A DNA stretch of 64,000 bases from Sipunculus nudus (GCA_026874595.1 CM049314.1:75778300-75842299); one strand, 5' to 3'; shown: positions 45,714-58,332, numbered from the stretch's first letter. The notes: generated by a model from the letters alone, not told the origin. Numbers and translations: made by a program.

Positions 45714-48477
45714 CAAGGCCTACAGGCCTAATGCGAACCTGTGCATATGGATATACACCAGATATATCGCTTCAATGCTGAACCACTACTTTTCATATAT
45801 ATGAACAATGCAAGTACTAAACATTTTGAACAAGAAACAATACACTAACATCACTGCTGAAATTCTGGCATGGGTGCACACAACACAAAAATTATTGTTG
45901 GTGGCACCACCAGTCATGTATACGACAAAGCTATTTGACATGTATAAATATGCCCAATGTCAGGCTTATATATCAAATTCTTCCGTAGAATTAAGCAGGC
46001 ACATACACTTGGCAACACCTGTCTTGTGAATTAGAAAGCCATTAAAGACACCTAGACAGGTCAGAATATCAGGCCAATACATCGAACTTACCTTGAGTCT
46101 GATGCACGGAGCTGATCAGGCTTAGGTGAGAAAGGCTGTGGCCCCGAGTGTACTGTGACAAATAACTTGCTCAGGCTACTGCGCTAAGTGAACTCTTGAC
46201 CTGCACCTGGCTAGACTGAGTGAACTTTTGACCTGTACCTGGCTGCACTGAATAAACATGAGGTGATCACATGATACTCATGAGGTAATCACATGCTACC
46301 CATGAAATGATCACATGCTGCCCATGAGGTGATCACATGCCTTGTGCTTGGCTGCACTGATTGAACTCTTGACCTAAATCTGGCTGCACTGAATGAACTC
46401 TTGATCTGTTGCCAAATCTGAAACAGTTGGCAGTTTCTCAACCTATTCAAGAAACATACACAATCTTGACCGGTAATGTAACTCTGCTAAAATTTATCCA
46501 ACACAAACCATTTGAACAAACTTGAGAAGGCTCGCCTCTGGGATCATTTCTGTAAAAATATTGAACAATTTGGCTGGACTCTTTACAAGAAGAAGAAATT
46601 TTTTTTCAGCTTTTCCCCTGTAAAATCTAAGTTAATGCAGATAGCAAAAATAAGCGGAATCCATCAACATTTGATATGTGACTGATAATTGCAAAAAATT
46701 TGGTGATGGTAGCTCCTGCTATTTCTGAGAAATTATGAATAGTGTACAGATGATATGTAATATCATAAATCTACACTTTAAAAAAGCTTTAAAAAAACAT
46801 TCTTGTCAATATTTTCCATAGATATTCTGAAATCTAAATGTCTAGAGGCATGATGTAATGGATGCTGATAAACTGGTGCTAGGCTAGATGTATCTGCTTC
46901 ACACAGCTAACATATATGGTAAAATGACTCAATTCAATCTTTATAATTCAGCCAAAATTCATTTTTTGGAACCATAAAAGACAATTATTATTAGAGTGAT
47001 TCAGAGAATTATTCTTGCAAAATATTAAATAAACTGGCCTCAGTATTATCAGTCGAAAAACGTTTTGTAGGTTTATAACTCATATGGGAAAATACAGCAA
47101 AATGGCAAAGTTCAGCTTCCCATAACTCAGCCAAAAATCATTGAACCAAAACCATTAGAACGAACTTGAATTATCAACTTCTAAGGATAATTAATGTATG
47201 AGATTTAAGAATTTGGCCCAGTGGTTTTTGAGAAGAAGATTTTTGTAGCCACTCAGCTAACATGGGCTGTTATGGCATATGACTAAATTCAGCTTCCCAT
47301 AACTTAGCCAAAGTCACTGAACTGAGACCATTCGAACAAACTTGAATTATCAATATCTAAGGATAATTAATGTGTGAGATTTAAGAATTTGGCCCAGTGG
47401 TTTTTGAGAAGAAGATTTTTGTAGCCACTCAGCTAACATGGGCTGTTATGGCATATGACTAAATTCAGCTTCCCATAACTTAGCCAAAGTCACTGAACTG
47501 AGACCATTCGAACAAACTTGAATTATCAATATCTAAGGATAATTAATGTGTGAGATTTAAGAATTTGGCCCAGTGGTTTTTGAGAAGAAGATTTTTGTAG
47601 CCACTTAGCTTACATGGGCTGTTATGGCATATGACTAAATTTAGCTTCCCATAACTCAGCCTAAAGTCACTAAACTGAGAGCATTTGAACAAACTTGAAT
47701 TATCTGCACCTAAGGATAATTAATGTGTGAGATTAAGAATTTGGCCCAGTGGTTTATGAGAAGAAGATTTTTGTAGCCACTTGGAAAATGGGCTGTTATG
47801 GCATATGACTAAATTCAGCTTCTCATAACTTAGCCAAAAGTCACTGAACTGAGACCATTTGAACAAACTTCAGAAAGCACTACCCTAGGATCATATCTGT
47901 GCGATATTAAACAATTTGGCCATTTCGTTTCAGAGAAGAAGTTATTTGTAGACGTCAGTATGATACGGGCACTGATGACCCCCGTACAAAAAAGGCCGAT
48001 GCAGGTGGCGCCACCAATACCTCAATTTCAGATATGACTCATGTGACCAACATTGGCATAAAATTTGGTGATGATAGCTCAGGCCATTTCTGAGATTGTA
48101 ATTTTAGTATGCTTTTTTGGAAAGATGACTAAGTTCAACTTCCTGTAACTCGGCAAAAAATCACCGAACTTAAAGCATTCGAACAAACTTGAGAGAGATT
48201 GTTCCAGGAATCATTTCTGTAAAATACTGAACAATTTGGCTGAACAGATTCGGAGAAGAAGATTTTTTGAAGGTTTTTTATCTTTTTCCCTTTAAAATCT
48301 AAGAAAATGCAGTTAGCCAAAAAATAAGCAAAATCCGATAGAGTTTTTTAGATGACTAATTTTATGCACAAGTTTTCGTGATGCTTATTCTTGCCGTTTT
48401 CAAGATAGTATGGGTAAACGTACAGACGACGGACGACGGACTACGCCACACCATCGCATAAGCTCACAGGTTCGCTA
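45714..48477 (+). mobile_element. Family B element B5, complete, nested in A2
   Basis: The start is CAAGGCCTACAGGCCTAATG then GCGAACCTGTGC; the end is CACAGGTTCGCTA at 48465-48477, an exact 11-bp inverted match. It has the 22-bp minisatellite (46255-46345), an expanded array of ~176-bp monomers (47130-47830), and an ACGG tract at 48420-48440. It shares its opening ('catatggatatacaccag') with B7, so these two are close relatives. No nested element. Confidence 0.8.
47130..47830 (+). repeat. ~176-bp tandem array in B5, four units, recently expanded
   Basis: AAGAATTTGGCCCAGTGGTT starts at 47207, 47383 and 47559 (176 bp apart), and a fourth unit at about 47735 has one base deleted just before it. 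The units starting near 47305 and 47481 differ at only about three positions over ~176 bp. B1, B2 and B4 carry only one such unit, so the array grew after the B family spread. Confidence 0.88.
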
Positions 48478-49476
48478 AAAAAACTGGTGGCAGAACCAGT
48501 CTGCAGAAACAATTGGAACACCTCTTGATCAATATGTATGCCAAAAAATCATGACCATCAGTTTGTAAATATTGAGATGTTGCAGCTTGTTTTTATCAAA
48601 TTTTCCATTATTCTGGGGGGGTAATTGGGAGCCCCACAGTTCAAAGGATATTGGTAACAGAGACCTTATTTCAGGTTTTCATGGCGACTTTTCATAGTTC
48701 TCTCACTGTGTCAAGAATGAAGAATCTAGGTCCAGTCTTTACGATTTCTGCCCTGTTAACAGATGTTGACATTTTTTAGGTCTCAAAAATAGAGAAAATA
48801 ATTCGTAAAAAAAAAAATAAAAAAATTCAGGTGGCGCCACCAGTCTACAGGATCTGATGAAACATCTCATGATTAATATGTATGCCAAAAATCATGACCA
48901 TCAGTGATGCAGTTAATGAGATTTTGAAGTTTTTGTATGAAATTGTTTTTTACTATTCTGGGGGGTACTATCGGGCCCCATAGCTCAAAGGATATGGGTA
49001 ACAGAGACCGAATTTCTAGTTTCCACGGAGACTTTTCATAGGTCTCTCAGTGTGTCAAGAATTAAGATTCTAGGTCCAGTCTTTACGATTTGTGCCCTGT
49101 TAACAGATATTGACATTTTTAAAGGTCTCAAAAATAGAGAAAAAAATTCGTAAAAAATCGAAAAATACAGGTGGCGCGACCAGTTCTCTGGTACTGATGA
49201 AACATCTCATGATCAATATGTATGACAAAAATCATGACCTTCAGTGATGTAGATAATGAGATATTGACTTTTTTTAATGATTTTTTTTACTTTTCTGGGG
49301 GGTATTTTGAGGCTACATAGCTCGAAGGATATGGGTATTTTCATGGACCTTTCAGAATGCCAAGTTACAAGATGCTAGGTCCAGTGGTTACGATTTGTGC
49401 CTGGTTAACGGACGGACAGACGGACAAAGAGTGATTGCTATAGCTCAGACGACTTTCAGTCAGCTGAGCTAAAAAA

Positions 49477-50487
49477 CTAGAATATCAGCAGAAGCTGACA
49501 GAAGCTCTCAGCCAACAGTGTTTATAGGCGGTAACAGTAACAAGTACGAAATATTTGTTCTCACATGGATGTATATCTGTACATGTCTCAGTTATAAATT
49601 TAAACTGGAGAGGTATGTACCATGTTTCATAACCATATGCTTCCTGAGAAATAAGCTCCTAAGTTTCTCTATTATAAGCTATATGACCTAGAAAAGTAGG
49701 TCAAGGTCACCCATCCTCGAACATTACCAAGATTTTGTAAATATGCATCAGCACTGAGGAAATGAAGTTAATCTGTTAAAACCTTTGGAGACATCCTGCT
49801 CACAAGGCCAGAGTTGAAAAATCCAGGAAAAATTCATTAACATCAGAAATTGTAAGTGGCGCCCCTTTCCTTGTGCAGCAGGTACAGACCATCAGTCCTA
49901 ATGATCATAGTAAGTTTTGTAAAAATCCACCCGATAGTTCCTAAGAAATAAGCTTCTAAGTGTTTTTTTCTATTATCAGCTCTAAAACGTAGAAAAATAG
50001 GTCAAGGTCACCCATCTTCGAACTTGACTGAGATTTTGTCAATATACATCTTCACCGAAGAAATAAAATTCCTACGGTGAATCCTTTTAGAGTTATCCAG
50101 CTCACAAAGCCAAAGACAAAAAATCCGAGAAAAATTAATTAAAAATCAGAAATCGTAGGTGCTCCCCTCCCCCCCTACTAGTGAAGCAGGTTCAGACTAT
50201 CAGTCCCAATGATCACAGTAAGTTTTGTGAAAATCCACCCATTGGTTTCTGAGAATAAGTTTTTTTCTATAATCTGCTCTAAAACGTCTAAAAGTAGGTC
50301 AAGGTCACCCATCTTCGATCTTGACCGAGATTTTGTCGAGACACATCTTCACCGAAGAAATAAAATTCCTACGGTGAATCCTTTTAGAGATACCCCGCTA
50401 ACAAAGTAAAAGTTAACGGACGGACGGACAGGCGGACGGACAGCTTGGGTGACGACAATAGCCCATCAGCCTAAGGGCTGGGGGCTA
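49477..50487 (+). mobile_element. Family G element G2, abutting A2
   Basis: It begins CTAGAATATCAGCAGAAGCTG; the hairpin arms are TCAGC and GCTGA. It begins directly after the A-run that ends A2. Three ~240-310-bp units carry 'aggtcaaggtcacccat(c)ttcgaac' and 'ctacggtgaatccttttagag'. An ACGG tract lies at 50413-50440. It ends CATCAGCCTAAGGGCT then GGGGGCTA and AAAAA. The 5' AGCTCTCAGCC and 3' GGCTGGGGGCT pair at 9 of 11 positions. Confidence 0.75.
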
Positions 50488-51298
50488 AAAAACGCAACCC
50501 ATGGGTTTTAAAGAGCTTTTATATGTACCTCAGGGGAAATCTCCACGATCTTTCCAGTAAAGCAGCTCACTTACTATTTGATAATAAACATAGTTAATAC
50601 CCTCATATGTTAACTTGTTACATCGTCACTTTCACTGCCCAGTCTCACATATCCACGATTGGGTTAATTCTATTTCATACATTTGATTGACGTAGAGATG
50701 ACCGAAAGTCGAAATTTAAATACCAGGTATGCATACACACAACATACACCAACCTCTTTCACAAAATTTTATTTTTCAAGCACTTTTCCAAACCACTCTC
50801 TCTTTTTAAGCACTACCAGCCCTTGAAATTTAAATAACTAAGTTCAAGCACTTTCCAAGGTTTTCAAAGTGCGTACGAACCCTGATATCGATTAAATAAT
50901 ATGGTTATTTTGGCGAGTTAAAAATAGAAACACCGATGCTCATGACGTCCTGGTAGTGCCTCGCGCGTGTATGAAAGACCAATTTTGATTGTGGACTACC
51001 CGCCTTGTTCTGTCCTTCGATATTGATTAATCTGGCTACAAGGTGGTTAGTGAACCATGCGTTCTCAAGTACAAACGTTTTGGAAGATCAGAAGTCCCAT
51101 CTGGCCGGTCAGCTGAGACTTAGCATTGGTTGGAGACCGAAAATTTGCTCTGATGACTTAAAGCGCCATCTTCTGTATTTTCAGGAGTGCAGCACTAGCA
51201 TCCTTGGTATGTGTTTATGTGTAAACCTCAATAATTAATTAATATCATTTTTGATTTCTGAAAGTAATATATATTGGAGAAGGAGTAAGAACAATTAA
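50488..51298. other. Single-copy DNA with one miniature-element fragment
   Basis: A CAGGGTTCGTACGC-type terminus, inverted, occurs at about 50755-50885. The rest shows no family. A 77-codon frame at 51005-51238 has no recognisable domain. Confidence 0.35.
50755..50885 (-). mobile_element. Miniature DNA element end fragment (CAGGGTTC terminus, inverted)
   Basis: Minus strand: CAGGGTTCGTACGCACTTTG, then AAACCTTGGAAAGTGCTTG and further A/T-rich sequence. It matches 39519-39600. The second end is not found. Confidence 0.5.
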
Positions 51299-52606
51299 AG
51301 ATAAGATAAGAAAAGATATACTTTATTAATCCCAAGCCGGGAAATTACATTGTGTCCAAACAAATATATAAAGAGATATTTATAATATAAAAGGCCTGAT
51401 TTAAATATACCAGAATTCACCATAAAGCACTATAAACCAGCCCCAAACCTGACTGGGTACAACAAACATGAATTACTTATTTGAAAAGTGTAAACACATA
51501 AAATTCCTTTCATGCACGGACAAGCACATATACAATACACATAAAAACAGACGGACGTTCCATGTTAAGCAAAGAGGAGAGGTTTGGTATCGTCTGACTT
51601 AGTTCAGCAAACTTTTGTCTGATTCAGTTGTTTATGTCACCAAGATTCCTAATAACTACTTTCCCCATCTTTTTTATTAACTGGTACAGTTTATTCTGTT
51701 TTTCGTGATACCACCTTAGTATACAATACCGAAGTTTAAAAACTCTATTCAATAGACAAATAAAACAAATAATGCAAATCGGATTCAACCTCAAAAGATC
51801 TTAATTTGCGTAAAAAAAGTAACGAATATTTACTTTTGTACATATCATATTCACATGCTCACCCAAGCTCAGCTGACTGTGAATAACTAAACCTAAATAT
51901 TTATACTTCCTAACTCGTTCCACCATTTACCCTTTTAATGTAATAAGTCCATGACCACTCTAAAATCTAAGATGAGTTCCTTTGTTTTTTATATGGTTAA
52001 GGTAAGAAATTTGCATCACGCATTTCACAAAAAAGATCTATTTGTTGAATATAGTGTGATCGGCCTTTCTAATGGTGTTTTGTGGAAACTTTAGTAATAT
52101 GGAAACTTTACTAATGAACATGATGGATGATGTGTCCAGTGAGCAATGCTAGAGAGAGCACAGTCCCCTAAAGGGCTCCAGTGTTCTTACATAGCATATT
52201 TGAGGTTGCAGAAACAAGCTTTATATACTGTGTCCGTTTTGATAAGTAATTAAAAATCCAACCAAAAGTAGATGGTAAAACATTCACATTAACCAGTGTT
52301 TAACACAAAAGATGCGGTTGAATATTAGTGAATGCACTTGAGAAATCGAAAAACAATACTCTTATGCAAGTTCCGGTATTTTCAAGTAGCTGTACCATGA
52401 CTGTAAAAGATAGAACTGCGTCATCGACACTTCGCTCGGGGCGGTAGGCAAACATAAGAGGATTAATGTAATACCTGGCTTGAGTTAAAATATCTTGGAT
52501 TACATCTCGTTCATAATATTTTGATATACATAACGTTAGCGCTACCGGTCGGGGATCATCTTATGTTTCTTTGGAACTGGTACAATATACCAGTTATTAT
52601 AGATCT
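51299..52606 (-). pseudogene. Decayed LINE reverse transcriptase (CR1/Rex1-like), minus strand
   Basis: Reading down from 52606, broken frames encode recognisable RT blocks of a CR1/Rex1/L2-type non-LTR retrotransposon: IVPVPKK near 52590, RPVALT near 52550, NPLMFAYRPERSVDDAV near 52450, RVLFFDFSSAFTNIQPHLL near 52310-52370, and TGA(stop)GTVLSLAL near 52150. KYKYLGLVI of the thumb region lies near 51900. The 3' end, GGGATTAATAAAGTATATC then TTATCTTATC repeats (51299-51345 on the plus strand), is typical of this group. Stop codons and frameshifts show it is dead. The YxDD block is not recognisable. The 5' part (endonuclease) is missing, as usual for 5'-truncated LINEs. Confidence 0.82.
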
Positions 52607-52619
52607 TCTGAAAAAAAAA

Positions 52620-53470
52620 AAACTGGTTTCATTGCTTGTATCGATTTTAAAACAGCATTTGACGCTTTGGAATAGGACTTTATTATTAAATCTTAAGAAA
52701 CTTTCAATTTTGGCAATGATGCAATCAGATGGGTCAAGACATTCTACAAGAAAAATTTTCATGTGTAATAAATGAAAACTCGAAGACATAATACAGAAAT
52801 AAAATGTATAAAATTAGATAATAACTATGAAATCAAACTTGTTTAGTATGCAGATGATTAAACACTACGGAAGGACATTGACTCGAGACAGAAAGTATTT
52901 CAGCTCCTTAAAGAATTCAGCGTGGTATCTGGCCTAAAAATCAACCAAAATAGAACAAAAATAATGTGGATTGGATCAAACCAAAACAGGAAAGATAAAC
53001 CTCTAACAGGTATATGGACTTCTAAATTTAAAATTTAAGGCATTATCTTTAATCATAACAAGCATAAAATGATTGGAGAAAGCTTAAGACCTGAAACTGA
53101 TGTAGCTAACAACACTTTTGCCTTATGGAAAACAAGGAACCTCACTTTAAATGGTAGAATAGTTTTGGCCAAAATTTGGGTTACTCAAGATTTCAGATGA
53201 ACTATCGGTTATAGATGTTCCAAAATGTTAATTCAAAGAAATAAATAATCATTATTATTCCTTTATTTGGAGAGGTAACCCAAAGGGTAGGAAAAAGAGA
53301 CATTTTGAATTTAAGTAATGAAGAAGGGGGTCAAAAGATACTTAATGTCCTATGTATGGTTGATGCACAGAATTTTTTTTACGAAGAGATATATATCAGG
53401 CAAAAACAATGATTTTGTGAGAAAGTATCTCCATTCTATTAAGGCATGATGTCAGTGTGGGAAAATATTC
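52620..53470 (+). pseudogene. Decayed LINE reverse transcriptase (L1/Tx1-like), plus strand
   Basis: Broken plus-strand frames encode ACIDFKTAFDALE near 52635 (the RT 'DFEKAFDSL' block), then a YADD catalytic box near 52850 flanked by stops. KEFSVVSGLKINQNRTKIMW then IGS near 52910-52980 follows. Thumb-region motifs are LTLNGRIVLAKIW near 53150 and, in another frame, a 'YLERPKGRKKRHFEFK'-like stretch near 53270. The block order and wording fit the L1/Tx1 group. The block between the first and the YADD motif is shortened. Many stops and shifts show it is inactive. It abuts the minus-strand LINE at an A12 run (52608-52621). Confidence 0.8.
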
Positions 53471-53809
53471 GCGAAATTAAACACTGCGACATCAAATGAA
53501 ACATTAACAAGGCCTACAGGCCTAATGCGAACCTGTGCAGTGGCATATAATACAACAGGTATTATGCTTCAATGCTGGATCATTACTTTTTCAAAGACGT
53601 GTAATATGTTCATGAGCAATGTAAATACTAAACATTTGAACAAAACCAATAACACAAAAATCACTACTGAAATACTGGCGTGGGTGCCCACAACACAAAA
53701 CTGATTGTAGTTTGCGCCACCTGTCTTGTATACAACAAAGCTATCCTAGATGTACACATATGCCCAATTTCAGGCTGAGAAATAAACAGGGACATAAACT
53801 GTGCAAAAA

Positions 53810-54706
53810 CTAGAATACAGGTAGTCGACAAGCGACTACGTGTATCCGCCAAAATCAGAGTAGGACAGGTTAAGTGAGGCATGGATTGAGTGGCAAGGGG
53901 AAATAGAGTTACATGTGTAACATATAAGAATGGATGTCTGCTACGTAAACATGGTTGTAGGAGGCAGCACCTGTTATTTGAACGAGAAACTATCCAAGAT
54001 GTATACACATGCAAAATTTCAGGTTGAAAAGTCAAACCACTGCAAAGATATGAGTGATTTTATCCCACAGCAGACAAACAGATTGAAGCTGTGCAAAAAT
54101 GGCTGCAGTTGGCGCCACCATTTTTGTGTATGTTATAAAGCTATCCAAGGGCTACATTTGTGTAAAATTTTGTCCTGATTGGTCGAACGAGTCCAGAGGT
54201 TTAAGCATTGATGTCTACAGCCTGAACGTGAATGTAGGTGGCCCCACCTATCATAAAATCAAGAAAGCTATGCGCGATGTATACGCATGCCGAATTACAG
54301 GTAATTTGGTCAAACCACTGCAGAGATATGAGTGATTTTAGCCCAAGGCAGACAAACAGATGGACGCTGTGCAAAAATGGCTGCAGGTGGCGCCACCATT
54401 TTTGTGTATGTTATAAAGCTATCCAAGGGCTACAATTGTACAAAATGTTTTTCCTGATCGGTCAAACGGTTCCCGAGATATGTGGGTTTGTGTTGAAACA
54501 GACGCACAAATGGACGCTGGGCAGAGAGGATAGGTCAGAGGTCAAGGCCAATTGGTTTGGCACCAGTTTACATGTGACCCGATAATTTGTGTAAGTTTTT
54601 GATAAATCTGTGCAGTAGTCTCAGACGAGTTCTCCGGAAATGAACGTGGTGGCAGCGGAAACCGGTCAAAAACATAGTATCTGCAAAACTTCGTTTTGGC
54701 GGATAC
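53810..54706 (+). mobile_element. Family J element J2, nested in B6
   Basis: The start is CTAGAATACAGGTAGTCGAC, hairpin arms GTAGTC and GACTAC, then TGTATCCGCCAAAA. The end TTTTGGCGGATACA is an exact 14-bp inverted match, and TATCTGCAAAACTTCG before it makes a 3' hairpin. Monomer starts carry variants of the shared palindrome (54106, 54236) and an exact copy at 54386-54397. It has fewer monomers than J1. Confidence 0.78.
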
Positions 54707-55977
54707 AATTATTGTAGGTGGCACCACCAGTCTTATATACGACAAAAAAATTCGATATGTGTATATGAGCACAATTTCAGGCTGATATATAAAATGCCTA
54801 CTACGAAAAATAAACAGGTACATACACTGGGCAAAAGTCATTGTAGGGGGCTACACCAGTCTTGTTAACGAGAAAGCCATCAAAGATGCATGGACAGGGC
54901 AAAACATCAAGCCAATACACCAAATTTCTCTTGAGTCAGGTGCACTGGGCTAACCAGGCATAGGTAAGGAAGGCAGTTGCTGGCTCCAGCTACTGCACTG
55001 AGTGAACTCCTGACCTGCAACTGGCTGCACTGAGTGAACTCCTGACCTGTATCTGGGTTCACTGAGTGAACTATTGACCTGTTGCATAATCTGACACAGT
55101 TGGCAGTCTCCAAAGGTATAAATAGATCCAGACTATATCCATTAGAATAATAAAAAATGCAGTCATTTCATTGTTAATAATTGAATAATTTAATAATTGT
55201 CCAATAATTCTGCCAAAAATCATTTCAGTGAACTTATACAAAGGCCTCCTAAGAATCATTTTTGGGCAATGTCACAGAAGTTGAAACCACAGGTTTACAG
55301 AAGAGGACTATTCCAGCCCAGTTTGAAATAGACTAACTTATGGCCCCAAGACCAACTCAAGTCATATATGACTCTACCAAAACTCAATGAACACAATCTA
55401 TTCATATACACTTGAAAGGAACTTACCCGAGGATAATTCTTGTGAAAAATTAAATTACTCAGCTTGACAATTTCATCATAAAACATTTTTAATTTGAAAA
55501 TGGATTAAATTATGAGGTTTTTGACCGTAAAAAAAATTGTAGTTGGCGCTAAAAACGGCATTTCAAGTATGAGTCATGTGACCAACATTTGCATAAAACC
55601 TGGTGATGCTAGCACCTGTAGTTTCTGAAATTGTTATGTTAATATGCTTATTGCCGAAATGACTAAGTTCAAATTCCTGTATCTTGGCCAAAATTCATCA
55701 CACCAAAACCATTTGAACAAACTTAGGAGAGCTTGTCTCTTGGATCATTTCTGGATTATTTCTATGAAACAGTTTGGTTGAATGATTTCAGAGGAGGAGA
55801 TTTTGAAAGTTTTTTTTATCTTTTCAACTTAAATATAAGATAATGCAGGTGGCGCTACCAATCCCACAAAATTTTATATGTGACAGAGTTCTGCATATTA
55901 TTTAGAGATCTTATTTCCCGCCATTCCTGAGAAAAGATGGTAAAATGTACTGACCCTCGTATAAAAAGGTTGATGCA

Positions 55978-57100
55978 GGTGGCACCACCAATACCCCAAT
56001 TTCAAATACAATTCCTTCAGGCCTTATACGGACCTTGTAGATGGGATATGCGCCAGGTATAATGCTTCAATGCTGGACCATAACTTTTCAAGTACAAGTG
56101 TAACATGTATATAATCAATGCAAGTACTAAACATTTTGAACAAGAACCAATTACACAAACATCACTGCTGAAATTCTGGCATGGGTGCACACAACACGAA
56201 AATGATTGTAGCTGGCATAACCAGTCTTGTATATGACGAAGCTCTAAAAGATATATACATATGCCTCATTTCAGGTTGAGATATTGAACCCCTCTTGAAA
56301 AATATGCAGGGACATACAAAATGCAAAAACTGTTGTAGGTGATGCCACCAGCCTTGTATATGACAAAGCTATAAGAGATGTAAACATATGCCCAATTTCA
56401 GGTTTATATATTAAACTCCTCTTGAGAAATAAGCAGGGACGTACAAAGTGCAAAAAATATTGTAGGTGGCACCATCGGTCTTGTACATGACAAACTATAA
56501 GAGATGTGTACAAATGCCAAATTTCAGGTTGATATATTGGTGGCACCACCAATACCCCAATTTCAAATACAATTCCTTCAGGTCTTATGCGGACCTGTGA
56601 GACGGGATATACACCAGGTATGATGCTTCAATGCTGGACCATAACTTTTCAAGAACATGTGTAACATGCATATGAACAATGCAAGTACTAAACACTTAGA
56701 ACAAGAAACAATTAAACAAACATCACTGCTGAAATTCTGGCATGGGTGCATACGACACAAAAACTAGAATATGGGTAGTCAACAAGCGACTACGTGTATC
56801 CGCCAAAATCAGAGTGGGACGGGTGAAGTGAGGCATGGTTTGAGTGGCAAGGGGAAATAGAGTAAGGTGTTTTGCATAATAGCCTGGATGTCTACAGCCA
56901 AAATGTGTATGCAGGTTGCGCCACCTACCACAAAATCCAGAAAGCTGGATACAAAGTGCAAAATTATTGTGGGTGGCGCCGCCAGTCCAGTATATGACAA
57001 AGCTATCTGATATGTAGAAACATGCCCAATTTAGTCTAATGTATCTATTTCCTACGGAAAACGAGTAGGCACACACACCGTGTTAAAGTCATTGGGCAGG
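55978..57100 (+). repeat. Tandem duplication of ~561 bp within B6
   Basis: GGTGGCACCACCAATACCCC followed by AATTTCAAATACAATTCCTTC begins at 55978 and again at 56539. Matching 'gggatatRcRccaggtatRatgcttcaatgctggacc' sequence continues after each. J3 was inserted only in the second copy, so it arrived after the duplication, unless it was lost from the first. Confidence 0.72.
56764..56955 (+). mobile_element. Family J element J3, internally deleted
   Basis: The start is CTAGAATATGGGTAGTCAAC with the hairpin arms GTAGTC and GACTAC and TGTATCCGCCAAAA. It loses its tandem array after one partial monomer, and rejoins at GGATACAAAGTGCAAAATTA, which may keep the last six bases of the J 3' end. Confidence 0.65.
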
Positions 57101-57991
57101 CGACGTCTGTCTTGTCAACGAGAAAGCATAACAAGGTCAAAATATCAGGCCAACTTATCAAACTTCTCTTGAGTTTCTTGCACTGGGCTGACCTGGCTTC
57201 GGTGAGAAAGGCAGTTGCCCAGAGTGAGCTGTGACAAATTGCTGGCTCATGCTTCTGCACTGAGTGAACTCTTGACCTGCACCTGGCTAGACTGAGTGAA
57301 TTTTTAACCTGTACCTAGCTTCACGGAGTGAACTCTTGACCTGTTGCATAATCTGACACAGTTGGCAGTCTGCCAAAGCTATAAATAGATCCAGACTGAC
57401 ATTTGGCGCCAAATCTGATGCGGTGGACATTCTGCCAAAGCTAAAAATACAATGCAGCTACTGCATTGAGTGAACTCTTGACCTGTTACCTAACCTGATG
57501 CAGGCAGTTTACAAAAGCTATTATAAATCCAGGCTGGCCTTTGACCTGTTGCCAGATCTGAATTACTTGGCAGCCTGCCAAGCTATTTACAAAATCAGAC
57601 ACAATCTTAGCCTGTTGGTAAATCTGTTTACACATACTGAAGGACTTTTTGCTAAAATGATTTTTTGATTTCAAGCTAATGTATTCATAAGATTTTTCAT
57701 TTAAAAGAAAATCAGAATATGCAGTCCTTTTATCTTTAAAAGGGTTTTATAATTGTAACGAAAAAAAATAAGTAACCTGAACAAAGGCCACCTAAGAACC
57801 ATTTAAGAGCAATGCTACATAAATTGAAACAACAGTTTTGCAGAAGGAGACGATTGCAGCCTTTAGTTTGAAATAGGTTGATTACTAATGGTCTCAAGAC
57901 TAACTTTCTATGACTCTTCCGAAAATCAATGAACCCAACCTATTCTTATACAAAAAAAAATCCTTTCCTAGGATATTCTCTATTGAAAAAA

Positions 57992-58332
57992 CAAGGGACC
58001 CATGTGTCAGGGTGCTCAGCTTCTATATATGATAAAAAAATATGATTTGGAAATGAGGCACATGCTGGTTTTGTGTGGTAGTAAATATTAAGCTGTATTA
58101 TGAGTTGTTCGTGTTTAGCTTACGTATCATTTTTATAGTATCTTTGGAGACAGGGAAGAGGATTGATTTCATTTATTTTATTAACAAATGGAGTGCTATT
58201 GCCACACAGATTTTGACTTGGCCATTGAACTTATAAGAAGCACATATAAGAGTTTAACTATTTATTAAAATTAAATAACAAATATTGTGCTAAATATAAT
58301 TTTCATAATAAGAGAATCATATGATTTTTTAA
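57992..58332 (+). mobile_element. Family E 5' fragment
   Basis: CAAGGGACCCATGTGTCAGG then TGCTCAGCTTCTATATATGA and 'gaggcacatgctggttttgtgtggta', as at 34259. No core repeats and no 3' end are seen before B7 starts. Confidence 0.5.

Larger units (their letters stand above)
42139..49471 (+). mobile_element. Family A element A2, complete, carrying C2 and B5
   Basis: The 5' end AAGTGACCCATGGGTCATG (palindrome at 42144-42155) and GCTCAGCTGACTG match the 3' end CAGTCAGCTGAGC at 13 of 13. The 3' end is preceded by an ACGG/ACAG tract (49405-49427) and AAAGAGTGATTGCTATAGCTC. The opening ~170 bp is nearly the same as A1 (8404-8570). C2 sits at 42321-44163, and B5 sits at the same monomer position as B1 in A1. 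A local duplication involves the C2 tail (44164-44755). Confidence 0.8.
53508..57991 (+). mobile_element. Family B element B6, 5' end intact, internally rearranged, no 3' end
   Basis: The start is CAAGGCCTACAGGCCTAATG then GCGAACCTGTGC. It carries J2 (53810-54706), the 32-bp minisatellite (54990-55080), further monomers, and then two partial re-starts of the B 5' region (about 56010 and 56575, each 'ggc/tcttatNcggacct'). J3 lies in the second. A second 32-bp minisatellite follows at 57250-57330. The 3' terminus CACAGGTTCGCTA is absent before 57991. Confidence 0.65.
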
